Below, one piece after another: positions 1 through 8,710 of a DNA stretch of 28,362 bases. Location: contig ONFH01000160.1 of NCBI GenBank assembly GCA_900317015.1, positions 1-28,362 of the forward strand, given 5' to 3'. Made by a program: the position numbers and the translations under genes. The notes under the pieces were generated by a model, which worked only from the letters and a program-made list of their open reading frames with translations, was not told the DNA's origin and made no database searches. The stretch is from an uncultured Erysipelotrichaceae bacterium. GTDB taxonomy: Bacteria > Bacillota_I > Bacilli_A > Erysipelotrichales > Coprobacillaceae. Position 1 is the first letter of the stretch. Each line of letters begins with the position of its first letter.

Positions 1-348
1 CATAGTATTTTCATTTCTTAAACGAGAATACTGAGTTAACCATCTTAAACCTAATGTTAATCTTCTTTCTGGTGAAACTTCAACTGGTACCTGATAGTTA
101 GCACCACCAACACGTCTTACCTTTAATTCAAGTACAGGCATGATGTTTTCAATAGCAGCATCAAATACTTCCATTGCTGGTTTACCAGTTTTTGCTTCAA
201 CTTTATCAAATGCACTATATAAAATATTCTGTGCAGTACCTTTTTTACCATCGAGCATGATGTTATTGATCAATTTAGTAATAGTCTTGCTATTGTAGAC
301 TGGATCTGGTAATACATCTCTCTTAGCAATACGTCCTTTTCTAGACAT
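1..348 (-). CDS. rpsG: 30S ribosomal protein S7, 5' part (runs off the window)
   Basis: S7 binds the 3' major domain of 16S rRNA and starts assembly of the 30S head. The first 116 residues are visible; the rest lies left of base 1. The N-terminus MSRKGRIAKRD, the segment NNIMLDGKKGTAQ and the RVGGANYQVPVEV segment are typical of S7. The ATG at 348 follows a strong AGGAGG and lies 17 bases after the rpsL stop, so the pair is co-transcribed as in the usual str operon. Nothing odd is seen in the visible part. Confidence 0.97.
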   Translation of the reverse strand, partial: MSRKGRIAKRDVLPDPVYNSKTITKLINNIMLDGKKGTAQNILYSAFDKVEAKTGKPAMEVFDAAIENIMPVLELKVRRVGGANYQVPVEVSPERRLTLGLRWLTQYSRLRNENTM

Positions 349-365
349 TAGCAATTCCTCCTATT

Positions 366-779
366 TTATTTCTTTGGTTTCTTAGTTCCGTAAAGGGAAC
401 GACCCTGCTTACGATCTTTAACACCAGCGCAGTCCATAGTACCACGAATAATATGATAACGAACCCCTGGTAAATCCTTTACACGTCCGCCACGAATTAA
501 TACAACTGAGTGTTCCTGTAAGTTGTGACCAATTCCTGGAATATAAGCAGTTACTTCTAAGCCGTTAGATAATCTAACACGGGCATATTTACGTAAAGCT
601 GAGTTTGGCTTCTTAGGTGTCATTGTAGCCACACGAGTACAAACTCCACGCTTCTGTGGTGAAGCAACCTTAGTAGCTTTCTTAGCTAAAGAGTTATAAC
701 CTCTCTGTAATGCTGGAGATTTATATTTCTTAGTTTTTTCACTACGTCCTTTTCTAATTAACTGATTAATTGTAGGCAT
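366..779 (-). CDS. rpsL: 30S ribosomal protein S12
   Basis: S12 sits at the decoding centre of the small subunit and is the classical streptomycin target protein. The 137-residue product has the invariant PNSALRKYARVRLSNG block and the GGRVKDLPGVRYH loop. The two lysines where streptomycin-resistance changes usually occur (in TPKKPNS and in GRVKDLP) are both the wild-type residue. The Asp of VKDLP is the residue modified by RimO in other bacteria. ATG at 779 follows AAAGGAG. In Bacillus rpoC lies just upstream; here about 9.9 kb of accessory genes intervene and rpsL appears to use its own promoter near 870. Confidence 0.98.
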   Translation of the reverse strand: MPTINQLIRKGRSEKTKKYKSPALQRGYNSLAKKATKVASPQKRGVCTRVATMTPKKPNSALRKYARVRLSNGLEVTAYIPGIGHNLQEHSVVLIRGGRVKDLPGVRYHIIRGTMDCAGVKDRKQGRSLYGTKKPKK

Positions 780-863
780 GTTTTTCTCCTTTCTCTAACA
801 CACAATTCCGGGTGTTTCAATATTCAGTCATTTAAATAATGCTTGTTCACAAGCACCTTTGAT

Positions 864-892
864 ATAATACATAATTGACATTCTCAAGTCAA
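864..892 (-). promoter_or_regulatory. Sigma-A-type promoter for rpsL-rpsG
   Basis: Reading the minus strand, TTGACT (887-892) and TATTAT (864-869) are separated by exactly 17 bases, about 85 bases upstream of the rpsL start. This fits a local promoter for rpsL-rpsG after separation from rpoC. The rest of the 300-base gap between rpsL and the mcrC-like gene holds only the terminator at 1018-1057; no further gene is seen. Confidence 0.7.
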
Positions 893-1017
893 CACATTTT
901 TAAACTTTTTTAAATCAACAGTCCCGTGCGTTTAATTTAGCAGATTATCATCTTAAAATCAATATTTTTATATGATTTTTTGTAGCTTTGGCCATGTCCC
1001 TTTCCTAATTCTTGCAA

Positions 1018-1057
1018 TAAAAAAACAAGTGAAACAATCCAATGAACTGTTTCACTT
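1018..1057 (-). terminator. Rho-independent terminator after the mcrBC-like pair
   Basis: A perfect 10-bp stem (1027-1036 with 1048-1057) and an 11-base loop are followed on the minus strand by a U-rich run (complement of the A-run at 1019-1025). It starts about 23 bases after the mcrC-like stop and insulates rpsL from read-through. Confidence 0.8.
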
Positions 1058-1079
1058 CTAAATAATCCCTTTCGTTTCT

Positions 1080-2498
1080 TTATAAGTCGAGATCTCTCAA
1101 ATCATACCTTTTATTCTTAAGAAATAATTCATATGCTTTCATTGCTGGAATATAACGCACCCGAATTGGTTGGAGCCCTGCTTTTTCAAATATCTTCATT
1201 TTAACCTCCCCCTTAGAAAGAACGTCTGCTTCTTCCGTTGGAAAGAGAAAACAATTTCTAGCTATTAAATTGTGATCACAAATAAATCCCCGATATGCCA
1301 TTTCATAACAATATTGCTTAGCAACTGCTTCAATACCTGGCTGATTAGTTGGTGCAATTCCTTCATCTAGGTGCGGTACATAATATTTTGCATCACAAAT
1401 TATAAAATAATGCTTCAGTTCCCATTCCTTCAACGTAATCACATCTGGAATAAACGTATCTAAGACCCTTTTCTTAGTAAACGTCCACAGTGGCTTTTCA
1501 ATAATATCAATAAGTCGTTCTAAAGGGTCATATTTTTCTGATAGTTTGTCTCCTAAATTTAGATCTATAAGTCTTTCATCAAGCTGATTATCTAAAATGA
1601 AAGATAACACTTCTTCCCAAACTTGTTCAAAATGAGTTGTTCCAAAAATGCTTATTCCTTTATGATCAAAATAGTTTCTAACATAAATAGACATTAACTT
1701 AAGCACATGTTGTTTACACATTGAGAACTGCCTTCCCATTTCTTTTTCAATTTGTCCAAGAATAAAATCTTGATTCCCAAAATCATTAATTGATCCATTA
1801 AATAAATTTATCTCAGGCACATCAAATAGACGATCAATACCTAAATCATGCAAGTATTTTGATATTTGTGTCAAAATACAGGCATGAAGTTTTGTAAAAT
1901 AATCAGCATTCTTTCTTCTCGAACGCGTAATGAAATTTAAATAGTAAGACGAACATTCATCGAACAATGGCTGCATGGTACTGATCGTTCTATCCCAATC
2001 AATAATGCCTTGCCCATTTTTTTCATAAAACTTTTCTAAATGGCAATAAAGACCATGCTCTAAGAAATCCTGAATCAAATCCCTTATAATTTCTAACCAA
2101 TTCAGTGATATTTCTCTTTCTTGATCATAATCAATGAGCAAGAATGGTTCTATCTGTGGCTTTTCAAAAACCTTAAAAATCTGTCCCATTTCTTGGTAGG
2201 GTTCTTTCTTCGCTATATATTTTGGGAAACATATAAGTGCGACCTCTCTGACCACAAGAATCCCTACGAAGTGTAAAGCAAGAGCAGTATTTTGGCTTTT
2301 TAAATCTATATTAGTATGTAAAAATCCGATGGTCTCAGTTTGGACACCTAAGCAGTCAGTTTTTGATAAAGTTCTCTGAAAAATTCCTAAATATTCAAGT
2401 CTATCTATTATAGCTTTCGAATCAGCATCACAATTAAGCAAACATTCTAGTTCTCTTATAGAAAATATCTGTTGCTCTTTGATCCAGTGTATCTTCAT
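1080..2498 (-). CDS. McrC / LlaJI-family restriction endonuclease subunit
   Basis: The 472-residue protein is the presumed nuclease partner of the adjacent McrB-like GTPase. The N-terminal two thirds are mostly helical. Near residues 285-300 the FEQVWEEVLSF segment resembles LlaJI-type endonucleases. A PD-(D/E)xK-like nuclease site follows, with PD at 351-352 and IICDAKYY at 367-373 (Asp369, Lys371). Its start overlaps the stop of the McrB-like gene by one base (TAATG), so translation is coupled. LlaJI and the Bacillus BsuMI system use a similar McrB/McrC pair next to cytosine methyltransferases. No methyltransferase is visible here, so this could be a modification-dependent (type IV) system or rely on a distant one. 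Family call is fairly sure; specificity is unknown. Confidence 0.8.
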   Translation of the reverse strand: MKIHWIKEQQIFSIRELECLLNCDADSKAIIDRLEYLGIFQRTLSKTDCLGVQTETIGFLHTNIDLKSQNTALALHFVGILVVREVALICFPKYIAKKEPYQEMGQIFKVFEKPQIEPFLLIDYDQEREISLNWLEIIRDLIQDFLEHGLYCHLEKFYEKNGQGIIDWDRTISTMQPLFDECSSYYLNFITRSRRKNADYFTKLHACILTQISKYLHDLGIDRLFDVPEINLFNGSINDFGNQDFILGQIEKEMGRQFSMCKQHVLKLMSIYVRNYFDHKGISIFGTTHFEQVWEEVLSFILDNQLDERLIDLNLGDKLSEKYDPLERLIDIIEKPLWTFTKKRVLDTFIPDVITLKEWELKHYFIICDAKYYVPHLDEGIAPTNQPGIEAVAKQYCYEMAYRGFICDHNLIARNCFLFPTEEADVLSKGEVKMKIFEKAGLQPIRVRYIPAMKAYELFLKNKRYDLRDLDL

Positions 2499-4684
2499 TA
2501 GCTTTTTCCACTTCTTTGATCAAATGAATATGAAATCAGTTCAGCTTCGGATTTTTTTTGAATTTCATGATTAAAAATCTCAATTCCTCTTTGCTTAAAC
2601 TTCTCACATATAGAGGACAAACTATTCACATTTTTACAGTCAAACAACGATGAACGTTTCAATCTCGCTGCATCCTCAAATAAATACATGATGACCTTAT
2701 CACTAAATTCATTAATGAAAGAATTCCGATCAATTTCATTGCTAGACTTAGGAACAACAATATCCTCAGATAAAAAATAAGGTCCAAGAAGCTTATCTTC
2801 ATTAACATTCTGATTCAACAAAAAACTGTTTATTGCCTTTCTCAACTTATTCCATTCCACTTTCCAAGCCGATGCCTCACCTAAAACTACAAATTTTCCA
2901 TCCAATAAATCGTCATTATCATCAATCCCAATATGCTCAAAATGCCAACGTCTTTTAAAAGCCGCGTCCATCACTTGAGCTCCCTGATCCGACAAATTAA
3001 CTGTCGCCCAAATAAACATATTGTCCGGTAGGCGAATAGTCTCATAATCATGAAGATCTCCTCCTAATTCTTCCATCAGATATTGTCTAAGTTCAACAGA
3101 AATATCCACATCATATTTTCCTGTGCCATTACGATCACGATCAAGAAGCCTCATCAAGTTACCAAATACACTTGCTGCATCAGCTCGATTCATTTCATCG
3201 ATCACAAGTACATATGGCTTAGCATGGCCTGATCGTGCACTCTGTATTGCTTTGACATACAATTCAATAAACGGTCCAGGGACAAACTTATAAGTAATAA
3301 AATAATCATTTCCATTATAATAAGGCACTGGCTCATAAGTTCCTACAAACTGCGCATAAGAATAATCAGGATAAAATTCAATTGTTTTCGAATATTCTTT
3401 CACATCTTCGCCAACAAGCTGTCGAACCTCTTTTTCAAGGCGGAAACTTTTACCCGTACCCGGAGCTCCGTAAATGATTCTATTTCGATAATAAGATGAT
3501 TTATAACCTGTATGATATGCAATTAAATCATTATTGGATATTTCATCAAAATGATAATATTGCTGATAAAGAAGCAATAAAATTTGATTATCTTCTATTT
3601 CTGCAATATCAGACGTCTGAATGTTCCATTGATCATCTTCTAAAAATAAATCATGCCATGTCCCTCTTCTAAAATAGAGATTAACCTGTGCAGATCTATG
3701 CTCACAATTTCCTACATGATCCACGAACGCTAATGGTCTCAAGCCATCTAAAGCAACAAAGACTGCAGTATTAGTCACTTTACAAAACAATTGCAACGAT
3801 TTATTTTCCTGTTTAAGGTCATTGGCCTTACCATCGTTCGTAGATTCATTTAAGTCACCTATATGTTCAGTTACTAGACCAATAATACTTTGATCTTTCC
3901 ATTGACTTGCATAATGTTCTCCACCATAACACGTTTGAATGGCATAAAAATGTCTCATCATGCCAAACATGTCAAAGCATATCTTTTCGAAAAGAGGAGA
4001 CATATCGTTACATAGGCTCTTAACTTTTGAAAGCTGTCCAATCATGCGATACTCATCTAACTCAGGCATGATTCTTAATGCCAATAGCATATGTTTTAGC
4101 ATACTTCCAGCATACCAGCCTACAAAGATCTGCGGATACATAATATATAAATACTTTTTGAGCCATCCATATTGACTATAACGTTTAATTTGTTTATTTA
4201 ATTTTTTACCAAATATTTCATAATCATCTAAGGAATCAAATTGAGAACTTTCAACGATTTGGCATGATCTAACAAGTATATCTCTAATTTTTTTACCTAG
4301 ATCAAGCGCTTTTTCATTTGTAAGCAATCTAGGATTTTGTTGCGAACCCGTAAGCCATTGCCCGCTCTCATTACAAAAAAGCTTGTATTTATACAATGAT
4401 CCATTCGCAATCGTGCCAAATATAAGACGACATTTTTTATCAAATTCCATTTTATAACAGAGATTATCTTTATTTGCGGAGCCCGTAAAAAATAACTTGG
4501 ACAAAAGTTCTTTACCGGAAAATGAAATGAGTTGTTTTGGTGCAAATTCTTTTTGCATATCGCTTAGAAAAGATAGAATGCTTTTTTTCGTGTCTTCAAT
4601 TTCAAGATACTGCTTACCATAATTTACTACATATTTTGCAGCCCGATCATATTGATCATTCATCAATGTCTTTGCTTCCTTCAT
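2498..4684 (-). CDS. McrB-like AAA+ GTPase of a restriction system
   Basis: This is the motor and recognition subunit partnering the McrC-like nuclease downstream. Numbering from an upstream ATG at 4699, the N-terminal ~400 residues match no domain I recognise and presumably bind the target. The AAA+ module follows: Walker A GAPGTGKS (411-418), Walker B VLVIDEMNRAD (497-507) with the McrB-type NRA signature, sensor region TVNLSDQGAQVMDAAFKRRW (566-585) and LLGPYFLS near 637. I chose the ATG at 4684 (five residues shorter) because it has GGGAG eight bases upstream, while the 4699 ATG has no ribosome binding site. McrB enzymes hydrolyse GTP; whether this one does is inferred from family. A promoter lies at 4732-4759. 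Confidence 0.85.
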   Translation of the reverse strand: MKEAKTLMNDQYDRAAKYVVNYGKQYLEIEDTKKSILSFLSDMQKEFAPKQLISFSGKELLSKLFFTGSANKDNLCYKMEFDKKCRLIFGTIANGSLYKYKLFCNESGQWLTGSQQNPRLLTNEKALDLGKKIRDILVRSCQIVESSQFDSLDDYEIFGKKLNKQIKRYSQYGWLKKYLYIMYPQIFVGWYAGSMLKHMLLALRIMPELDEYRMIGQLSKVKSLCNDMSPLFEKICFDMFGMMRHFYAIQTCYGGEHYASQWKDQSIIGLVTEHIGDLNESTNDGKANDLKQENKSLQLFCKVTNTAVFVALDGLRPLAFVDHVGNCEHRSAQVNLYFRRGTWHDLFLEDDQWNIQTSDIAEIEDNQILLLLYQQYYHFDEISNNDLIAYHTGYKSSYYRNRIIYGAPGTGKSFRLEKEVRQLVGEDVKEYSKTIEFYPDYSYAQFVGTYEPVPYYNGNDYFITYKFVPGPFIELYVKAIQSARSGHAKPYVLVIDEMNRADAASVFGNLMRLLDRDRNGTGKYDVDISVELRQYLMEELGGDLHDYETIRLPDNMFIWATVNLSDQGAQVMDAAFKRRWHFEHIGIDDNDDLLDGKFVVLGEASAWKVEWNKLRKAINSFLLNQNVNEDKLLGPYFLSEDIVVPKSSNEIDRNSFINEFSDKVIMYLFEDAARLKRSSLFDCKNVNSLSSICEKFKQRGIEIFNHEIQKKSEAELISYSFDQRSGKS

Positions 4685-4731
4685 AAGATCAACTCCCATT
4701 CTTGAGACATCTTGAAAGCCTTCACAATTTA

Positions 4732-4759
4732 ATTATATTATTTTGATATCTATTTGCAA
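4732..4759 (-). promoter_or_regulatory. Putative promoter of the mcrBC-like operon
   Basis: On the minus strand TTGCAA (4754-4759) is followed after 16 bases by a perfect TATAAT (4732-4737), about 48 bases upstream of the preferred start. An alternative pairing, TTGATT with TAATAT at 17 bases, overlaps it. Confidence 0.6.
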
Positions 4760-4793
4760 TCAAATTATGGATTCTTTTGTGCCACATTTTGAA

Positions 4794-4822
4794 ACAAAAA
4801 AAGTGGATCTTAAAGATCCACT
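4794..4822 (-). terminator. Terminator overlapping the stop codon of the GGDEF/EAL gene
   Basis: A 9-bp perfect stem (4802-4810 with 4814-4822) has a three-base loop and a minus-strand U7 tract. The TAA stop of the upstream gene (4810-4812) is inside the stem-loop, so the last codons form the ascending arm. Confidence 0.88.
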
Positions 4823-7800
4823 GGTTTTGCAACTTCAACAAGAAAATATCTCCCGTCAAAAGCTTCATATTTAGTTACACAATAGTATGAGCGCCCTAAA
4901 ATAATACGAATACCCGAATAAGTGTTATGGTACATCTGTGTCTTCCTTACCATCGCGTCATCTCCCTCACACATATATTTATGAAGGGATTCATCGAAAT
5001 TTACACTATATAATACGTTCATATTCTCATCCATCAATACTACATGTTCAAAAATTGCAGTATAAGGTTTCATGTACCGTTTATAATTAGCAGCAGATAA
5101 AGCCTTGAAATATGCTTCTTGCATCTCCTTCATCTGTTCCTTTGTCTTTGATAAACGTTTTAAAACAAGGTCTTCAATTCGCACATTTTTTCCATCAACT
5201 TCATGATAAAATGCATAAGCACTTGATATAAATGGATTATAGACGTTATCTCCTACTTTCACATTGCGAATATGAGAAGTAATTTGACTAATGAGCTCCT
5301 GAACTTCCTCTTTTTCACTTGCCTGTTTTAGCACCACAAAAATATCACCATAAATATGTGCAAGCAATGCTGCATTCTTGATTTCATCTCTGATCTTAGA
5401 AGCAATAGACTGTAACAATTTATTTACAATATCTAGACCATAATTAGAGATAAACGAGCGCATGTTATCAAATGAAAAAGTAATGTAAACAAAATCTCGC
5501 TGATTTTGTTTATATTCACTAATAAACTGCTCAATTGAGATCTTCAGGCCTGTAATATTCATCGTCTGCGTTTTGGCATCCATATAATTCAGCGTCTGAT
5601 TAATCAATTCATTCTTATCCGTAATATCTTCAAAGTATCCACCTAAGCCAATAATTTTTCCATCAGAATAAACAGGGAATTTCGTAGCAGAGATCTTACG
5701 TAAATTTCCATCTACGATGCATGACGTCTGTCTTTCTGATTTCACAACACCTTCTGCTAAAACCTGTTCTTCATCCTCGCGGAAAAAATCTGGTTTAATG
5801 TGCCAGCCAATTTCTTCATCATTCTTACCAAGAATTTCATGAATGTCCTTAATATCATAATATTTAAGGAAAATGGAATTAGCTCCTAAAAATTTTCGAT
5901 TTTTGTCTTTCCAGAAGAATCCAATATTTGTTTCCTTAATAAAGCTTTCAAAAATATCACTATATCTCATTTTCTGTTCAGAAGCAGGTCTAATATAGGA
6001 ACGATCAATAGAATGAGGTTCAATCGATGTTGCGCTCACGGTATATAAGAGCAAACTATCATTCGACATCATGGTGATTTCTAAATGCTTATAAAGATAA
6101 TTACCATTTTTCGATAAAAATCTAAAATAAGCTTCAATTGATCCATGCTCAGTCGTCAAAAGGCGATCACGCAGTGTCTCCTCATTCATAAAGTTTTGAT
6201 AAGCTTCACGGTCTTCTTCATAAACATAATGATCATTTATATATACATTAAGATCTTTTATACTCAAGATACTATCTGGAATACTATAATTCTTAAAGAC
6301 CATCTCAACAGAACTGTTTTTTAAATCCATGATATAAATCAAAGAACAGCGATCAAACAATGTTTTAAAAGCAATGACCGCATTCTTATCTTTTTTTGAC
6401 TTAGCCGTGTATTCCACATAATCTACAGCAACCGCAAACGCTAATTTTTCTTTTGATTCACTCAAATAAGATAGCCGCGCATGAACTAGTGCATTATTAA
6501 TAACAATAGAAAACGGCTGAGGCCGACTACTTTCCTTGGCATTATTTACGATTTCATTAATATGCTGATCAAAAATAGAAGGTTTAAAGTTGAGCTGTTT
6601 TTCCAAATCAGATGCTCCATGCAATCCTAAACGCTCAAGCAACTTTTCTAATGGTTGATCCATCAAAAGAACCTTTTTATCGTTCCCCTTGCATTCTACA
6701 ATGCATAATCCACTATTACCATTTTCATGCTCACCTTCAGAACTCAAGTCATAAGAAGCTATAGCTTCCTGATAGCGACGACTTTGTGGCGTTTCATAGA
6801 TTAAATGATCAAGACGTTCACGCTTCACACACTGACTAAACGGCAGTGGTTCGCCTAAATAATTTCCCTGCAAGCAATCAGTACTGAACTGTTTAACAAT
6901 ATCATTTTCCTTTTTGGTTTCAATTCCTTTGATCACACATTGCATCTTCATAGCTTTTGCAAGTGAAATGATTGCTTTTAAAAGGACGTTTGAATCTTCA
7001 TCTAACTCTTTAAAAGAGTCAATATCAAGTTTCACTGTTGCAAATCCTTTTTTCTTAAGAACAGCTAATGAATTAAACTGCGTATTAAAATCATCAAGCC
7101 AAAGCTCATACCCTAATTCATTCAAGCATTCTAACTGGTTCGCAACAAAGTCATCCATCTCATGCATACGTGACTCAGTTACCTCAATATGTGCATAACT
7201 TCTAGGAATTTCATACAAGGCAGTTTGCTGATTCAAGTAATTGATCACATCAAAAAGTTCAAAATCATATAATGATAAATTAATAGAGAAAGAAATCGCA
7301 TGTTTTGTCAACTGAGCACCTCGGACATAATCTTTACATGCCTGCTCAATGACATGCCGATCTAGAATATCGATCTTATGATGTTTTTCAAGAATTGGGA
7401 CATATTCACTTGGCTTCAAAGTCTTATTATGAACATTATGCCATCTCGTTAATGCCTCATAAGATACGATCTCCCCCGTCAACGTTCTTACAATTGGCTG
7501 ATAGTAAATTTCAATATCACCTTGCGTAATTGCGTCTTCAATATGTTCAACAATATATTGCTCATCTAAAAGCTGTCGACGCATTTCTTCATCAAAAAAG
7601 CAAACTTCTTTGTCATCCTTGGCATCCCTTCTTGCGATGCGAGCACGCTCAATCGCCGTTGATACAGAAACATACTCTTTAATTCTATATGCCCCTGCCT
7701 CAACTTTTAAATGTTTATCAAAATATTCTTCGTGAAATGACAAATTAATTTGGTGGACAAGATCCGTTACCCCAAATTCATCCGTCAAAACGACAAAATG

Positions 7801-8532
7801 ATCTGCTGACAAACGTGCTTTAAGACGCTGAGGAAAATACTGATTAATAAGCTCTGCTAATCTTCTGACCGCCTTATTGCCTTCTTCATAACCATAATGT
7901 TCAGTAAAGGTGGAGAAATGGGACATATTGAAAAAGAGCATGATCAAATCTTGATTTACAAGATCCGCTTGAGCTAACATATGACTCGCTTCACGCTTAA
8001 AGCTTTCAATCTTATAAAGCCCTGTCATTTCATCAACATCTTTGCTATCAGTTAAGATTGCTTTATAAGTTGTTTTTGGCTCCTTCTTAATCTCTCCTGA
8101 CTTCGTTCTCGCCTGAGCAATAAATCTGGAAAGATCACTCTCATCATTTACATAACCAGAATAGATTCCAAATTGTAAGGCAGCATAAACAAGATAGCCA
8201 TTAATTTTATAATGAGCACAGTTATCACGTAATCGATCAAAGTGACTCTTAAAATCATTCTGATTCCCAATAATCAAGAAACTATTATACGAATCTCGAT
8301 AAATATTATTTTCATCAAAAAAACATGAAATAATACGCGCAAGATCACAAATAACTTGATCACCAAATTCCGGTCCGGAAACATCATAAAAATGAGCAAG
8401 TTCAGGGTGAACAATATTCACTACATATGTCGTTTTATGCAAAAAAAGTGATGCATCTTCGCTGATGACACTTTTCAATTTTACGCCAGTTAATGAATCA
8501 TGCTTACGATACCAGCCAATAGATTTTCGCAT
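4810..8532 (-). CDS. Very large degenerate GGDEF-GGDEF-EAL-PAS-GGDEF protein
   Basis: The protein resembles c-di-GMP turnover enzymes but looks largely non-catalytic. Numbering from an upstream ATG at 8571: a GGDEF-like fold at about 25-155 has DSYNSF at the signature, and a second at about 180-325 has SADHF. An EAL domain (about 335-590) keeps YEALTRW, EVTES, LDDF and KLDID, but the AEGVE-type motif reads IKGIE (Lys548 for the usual Glu). A PAS-like stretch is at about 730-850 and a clearer PAS domain at about 874-985. A third GGDEF-like domain (about 1000-1150) has YGDIF. The last ~100 residues are unassigned. No signal peptide or membrane segment is seen. The ATG at 8532 is preferred: it has AAAGG nine bases upstream, while the longer start lies above the -10 box. 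It may be a scaffold or sensor that binds nucleotide; residual phosphodiesterase activity is possible. Confidence 0.85.
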   Translation of the reverse strand: MRKSIGWYRKHDSLTGVKLKSVISEDASLFLHKTTYVVNIVHPELAHFYDVSGPEFGDQVICDLARIISCFFDENNIYRDSYNSFLIIGNQNDFKSHFDRLRDNCAHYKINGYLVYAALQFGIYSGYVNDESDLSRFIAQARTKSGEIKKEPKTTYKAILTDSKDVDEMTGLYKIESFKREASHMLAQADLVNQDLIMLFFNMSHFSTFTEHYGYEEGNKAVRRLAELINQYFPQRLKARLSADHFVVLTDEFGVTDLVHQINLSFHEEYFDKHLKVEAGAYRIKEYVSVSTAIERARIARRDAKDDKEVCFFDEEMRRQLLDEQYIVEHIEDAITQGDIEIYYQPIVRTLTGEIVSYEALTRWHNVHNKTLKPSEYVPILEKHHKIDILDRHVIEQACKDYVRGAQLTKHAISFSINLSLYDFELFDVINYLNQQTALYEIPRSYAHIEVTESRMHEMDDFVANQLECLNELGYELWLDDFNTQFNSLAVLKKKGFATVKLDIDSFKELDEDSNVLLKAIISLAKAMKMQCVIKGIETKKENDIVKQFSTDCLQGNYLGEPLPFSQCVKRERLDHLIYETPQSRRYQEAIASYDLSSEGEHENGNSGLCIVECKGNDKKVLLMDQPLEKLLERLGLHGASDLEKQLNFKPSIFDQHINEIVNNAKESSRPQPFSIVINNALVHARLSYLSESKEKLAFAVAVDYVEYTAKSKKDKNAVIAFKTLFDRCSLIYIMDLKNSSVEMVFKNYSIPDSILSIKDLNVYINDHYVYEEDREAYQNFMNEETLRDRLLTTEHGSIEAYFRFLSKNGNYLYKHLEITMMSNDSLLLYTVSATSIEPHSIDRSYIRPASEQKMRYSDIFESFIKETNIGFFWKDKNRKFLGANSIFLKYYDIKDIHEILGKNDEEIGWHIKPDFFREDEEQVLAEGVVKSERQTSCIVDGNLRKISATKFPVYSDGKIIGLGGYFEDITDKNELINQTLNYMDAKTQTMNITGLKISIEQFISEYKQNQRDFVYITFSFDNMRSFISNYGLDIVNKLLQSIASKIRDEIKNAALLAHIYGDIFVVLKQASEKEEVQELISQITSHIRNVKVGDNVYNPFISSAYAFYHEVDGKNVRIEDLVLKRLSKTKEQMKEMQEAYFKALSAANYKRYMKPYTAIFEHVVLMDENMNVLYSVNFDESLHKYMCEGDDAMVRKTQMYHNTYSGIRIILGRSYYCVTKYEAFDGRYFLVEVAKPVDL

Positions 8533-8554
8533 ATCATCACGCCTTTCTCCCTTT

Positions 8555-8560
8555 ATTATA
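8555..8560 (-). promoter_or_regulatory. -10 box for the GGDEF/EAL gene
   Basis: A perfect TATAAT on the minus strand lies 22 bases upstream of the preferred start. No good -35 is at 16-18 bases, so this is only a probable promoter; it would give a very short leader. Confidence 0.45.
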
Positions 8561-8653
8561 TAAAAAAACATCTTTCTTTTCCATACATATCAAATTTGCA
8601 AAAAATAATAAAGAAACTTTAATGTGAAAATATCTTGTACCAGCATCATATCT

Positions 8654-8697
8654 TTTTAAATAAAAAGGAATGTAACCTTTACATCCAGTTACATTCC
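8654..8697 (-). terminator. Terminator after the repeat surface protein
   Basis: A perfect 10-bp stem (8667-8676 with 8688-8697) has an 11-base loop and is followed on the minus strand by TTTTTATTT. It lies 14 bases after the TAA at 8711. Its position after that distal TAA, and not after the internal TGA at 9017, supports one original gene of 8711-10522. Confidence 0.85.
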
Positions 8698-8710
8698 AAT
8701 TGCAATTATA

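Noticed and set aside
6914..7198. Plus-strand open frame inside the GGDEF/EAL gene
   Set aside because: Lies wholly antisense to a well-supported EAL domain and resembles no known protein.
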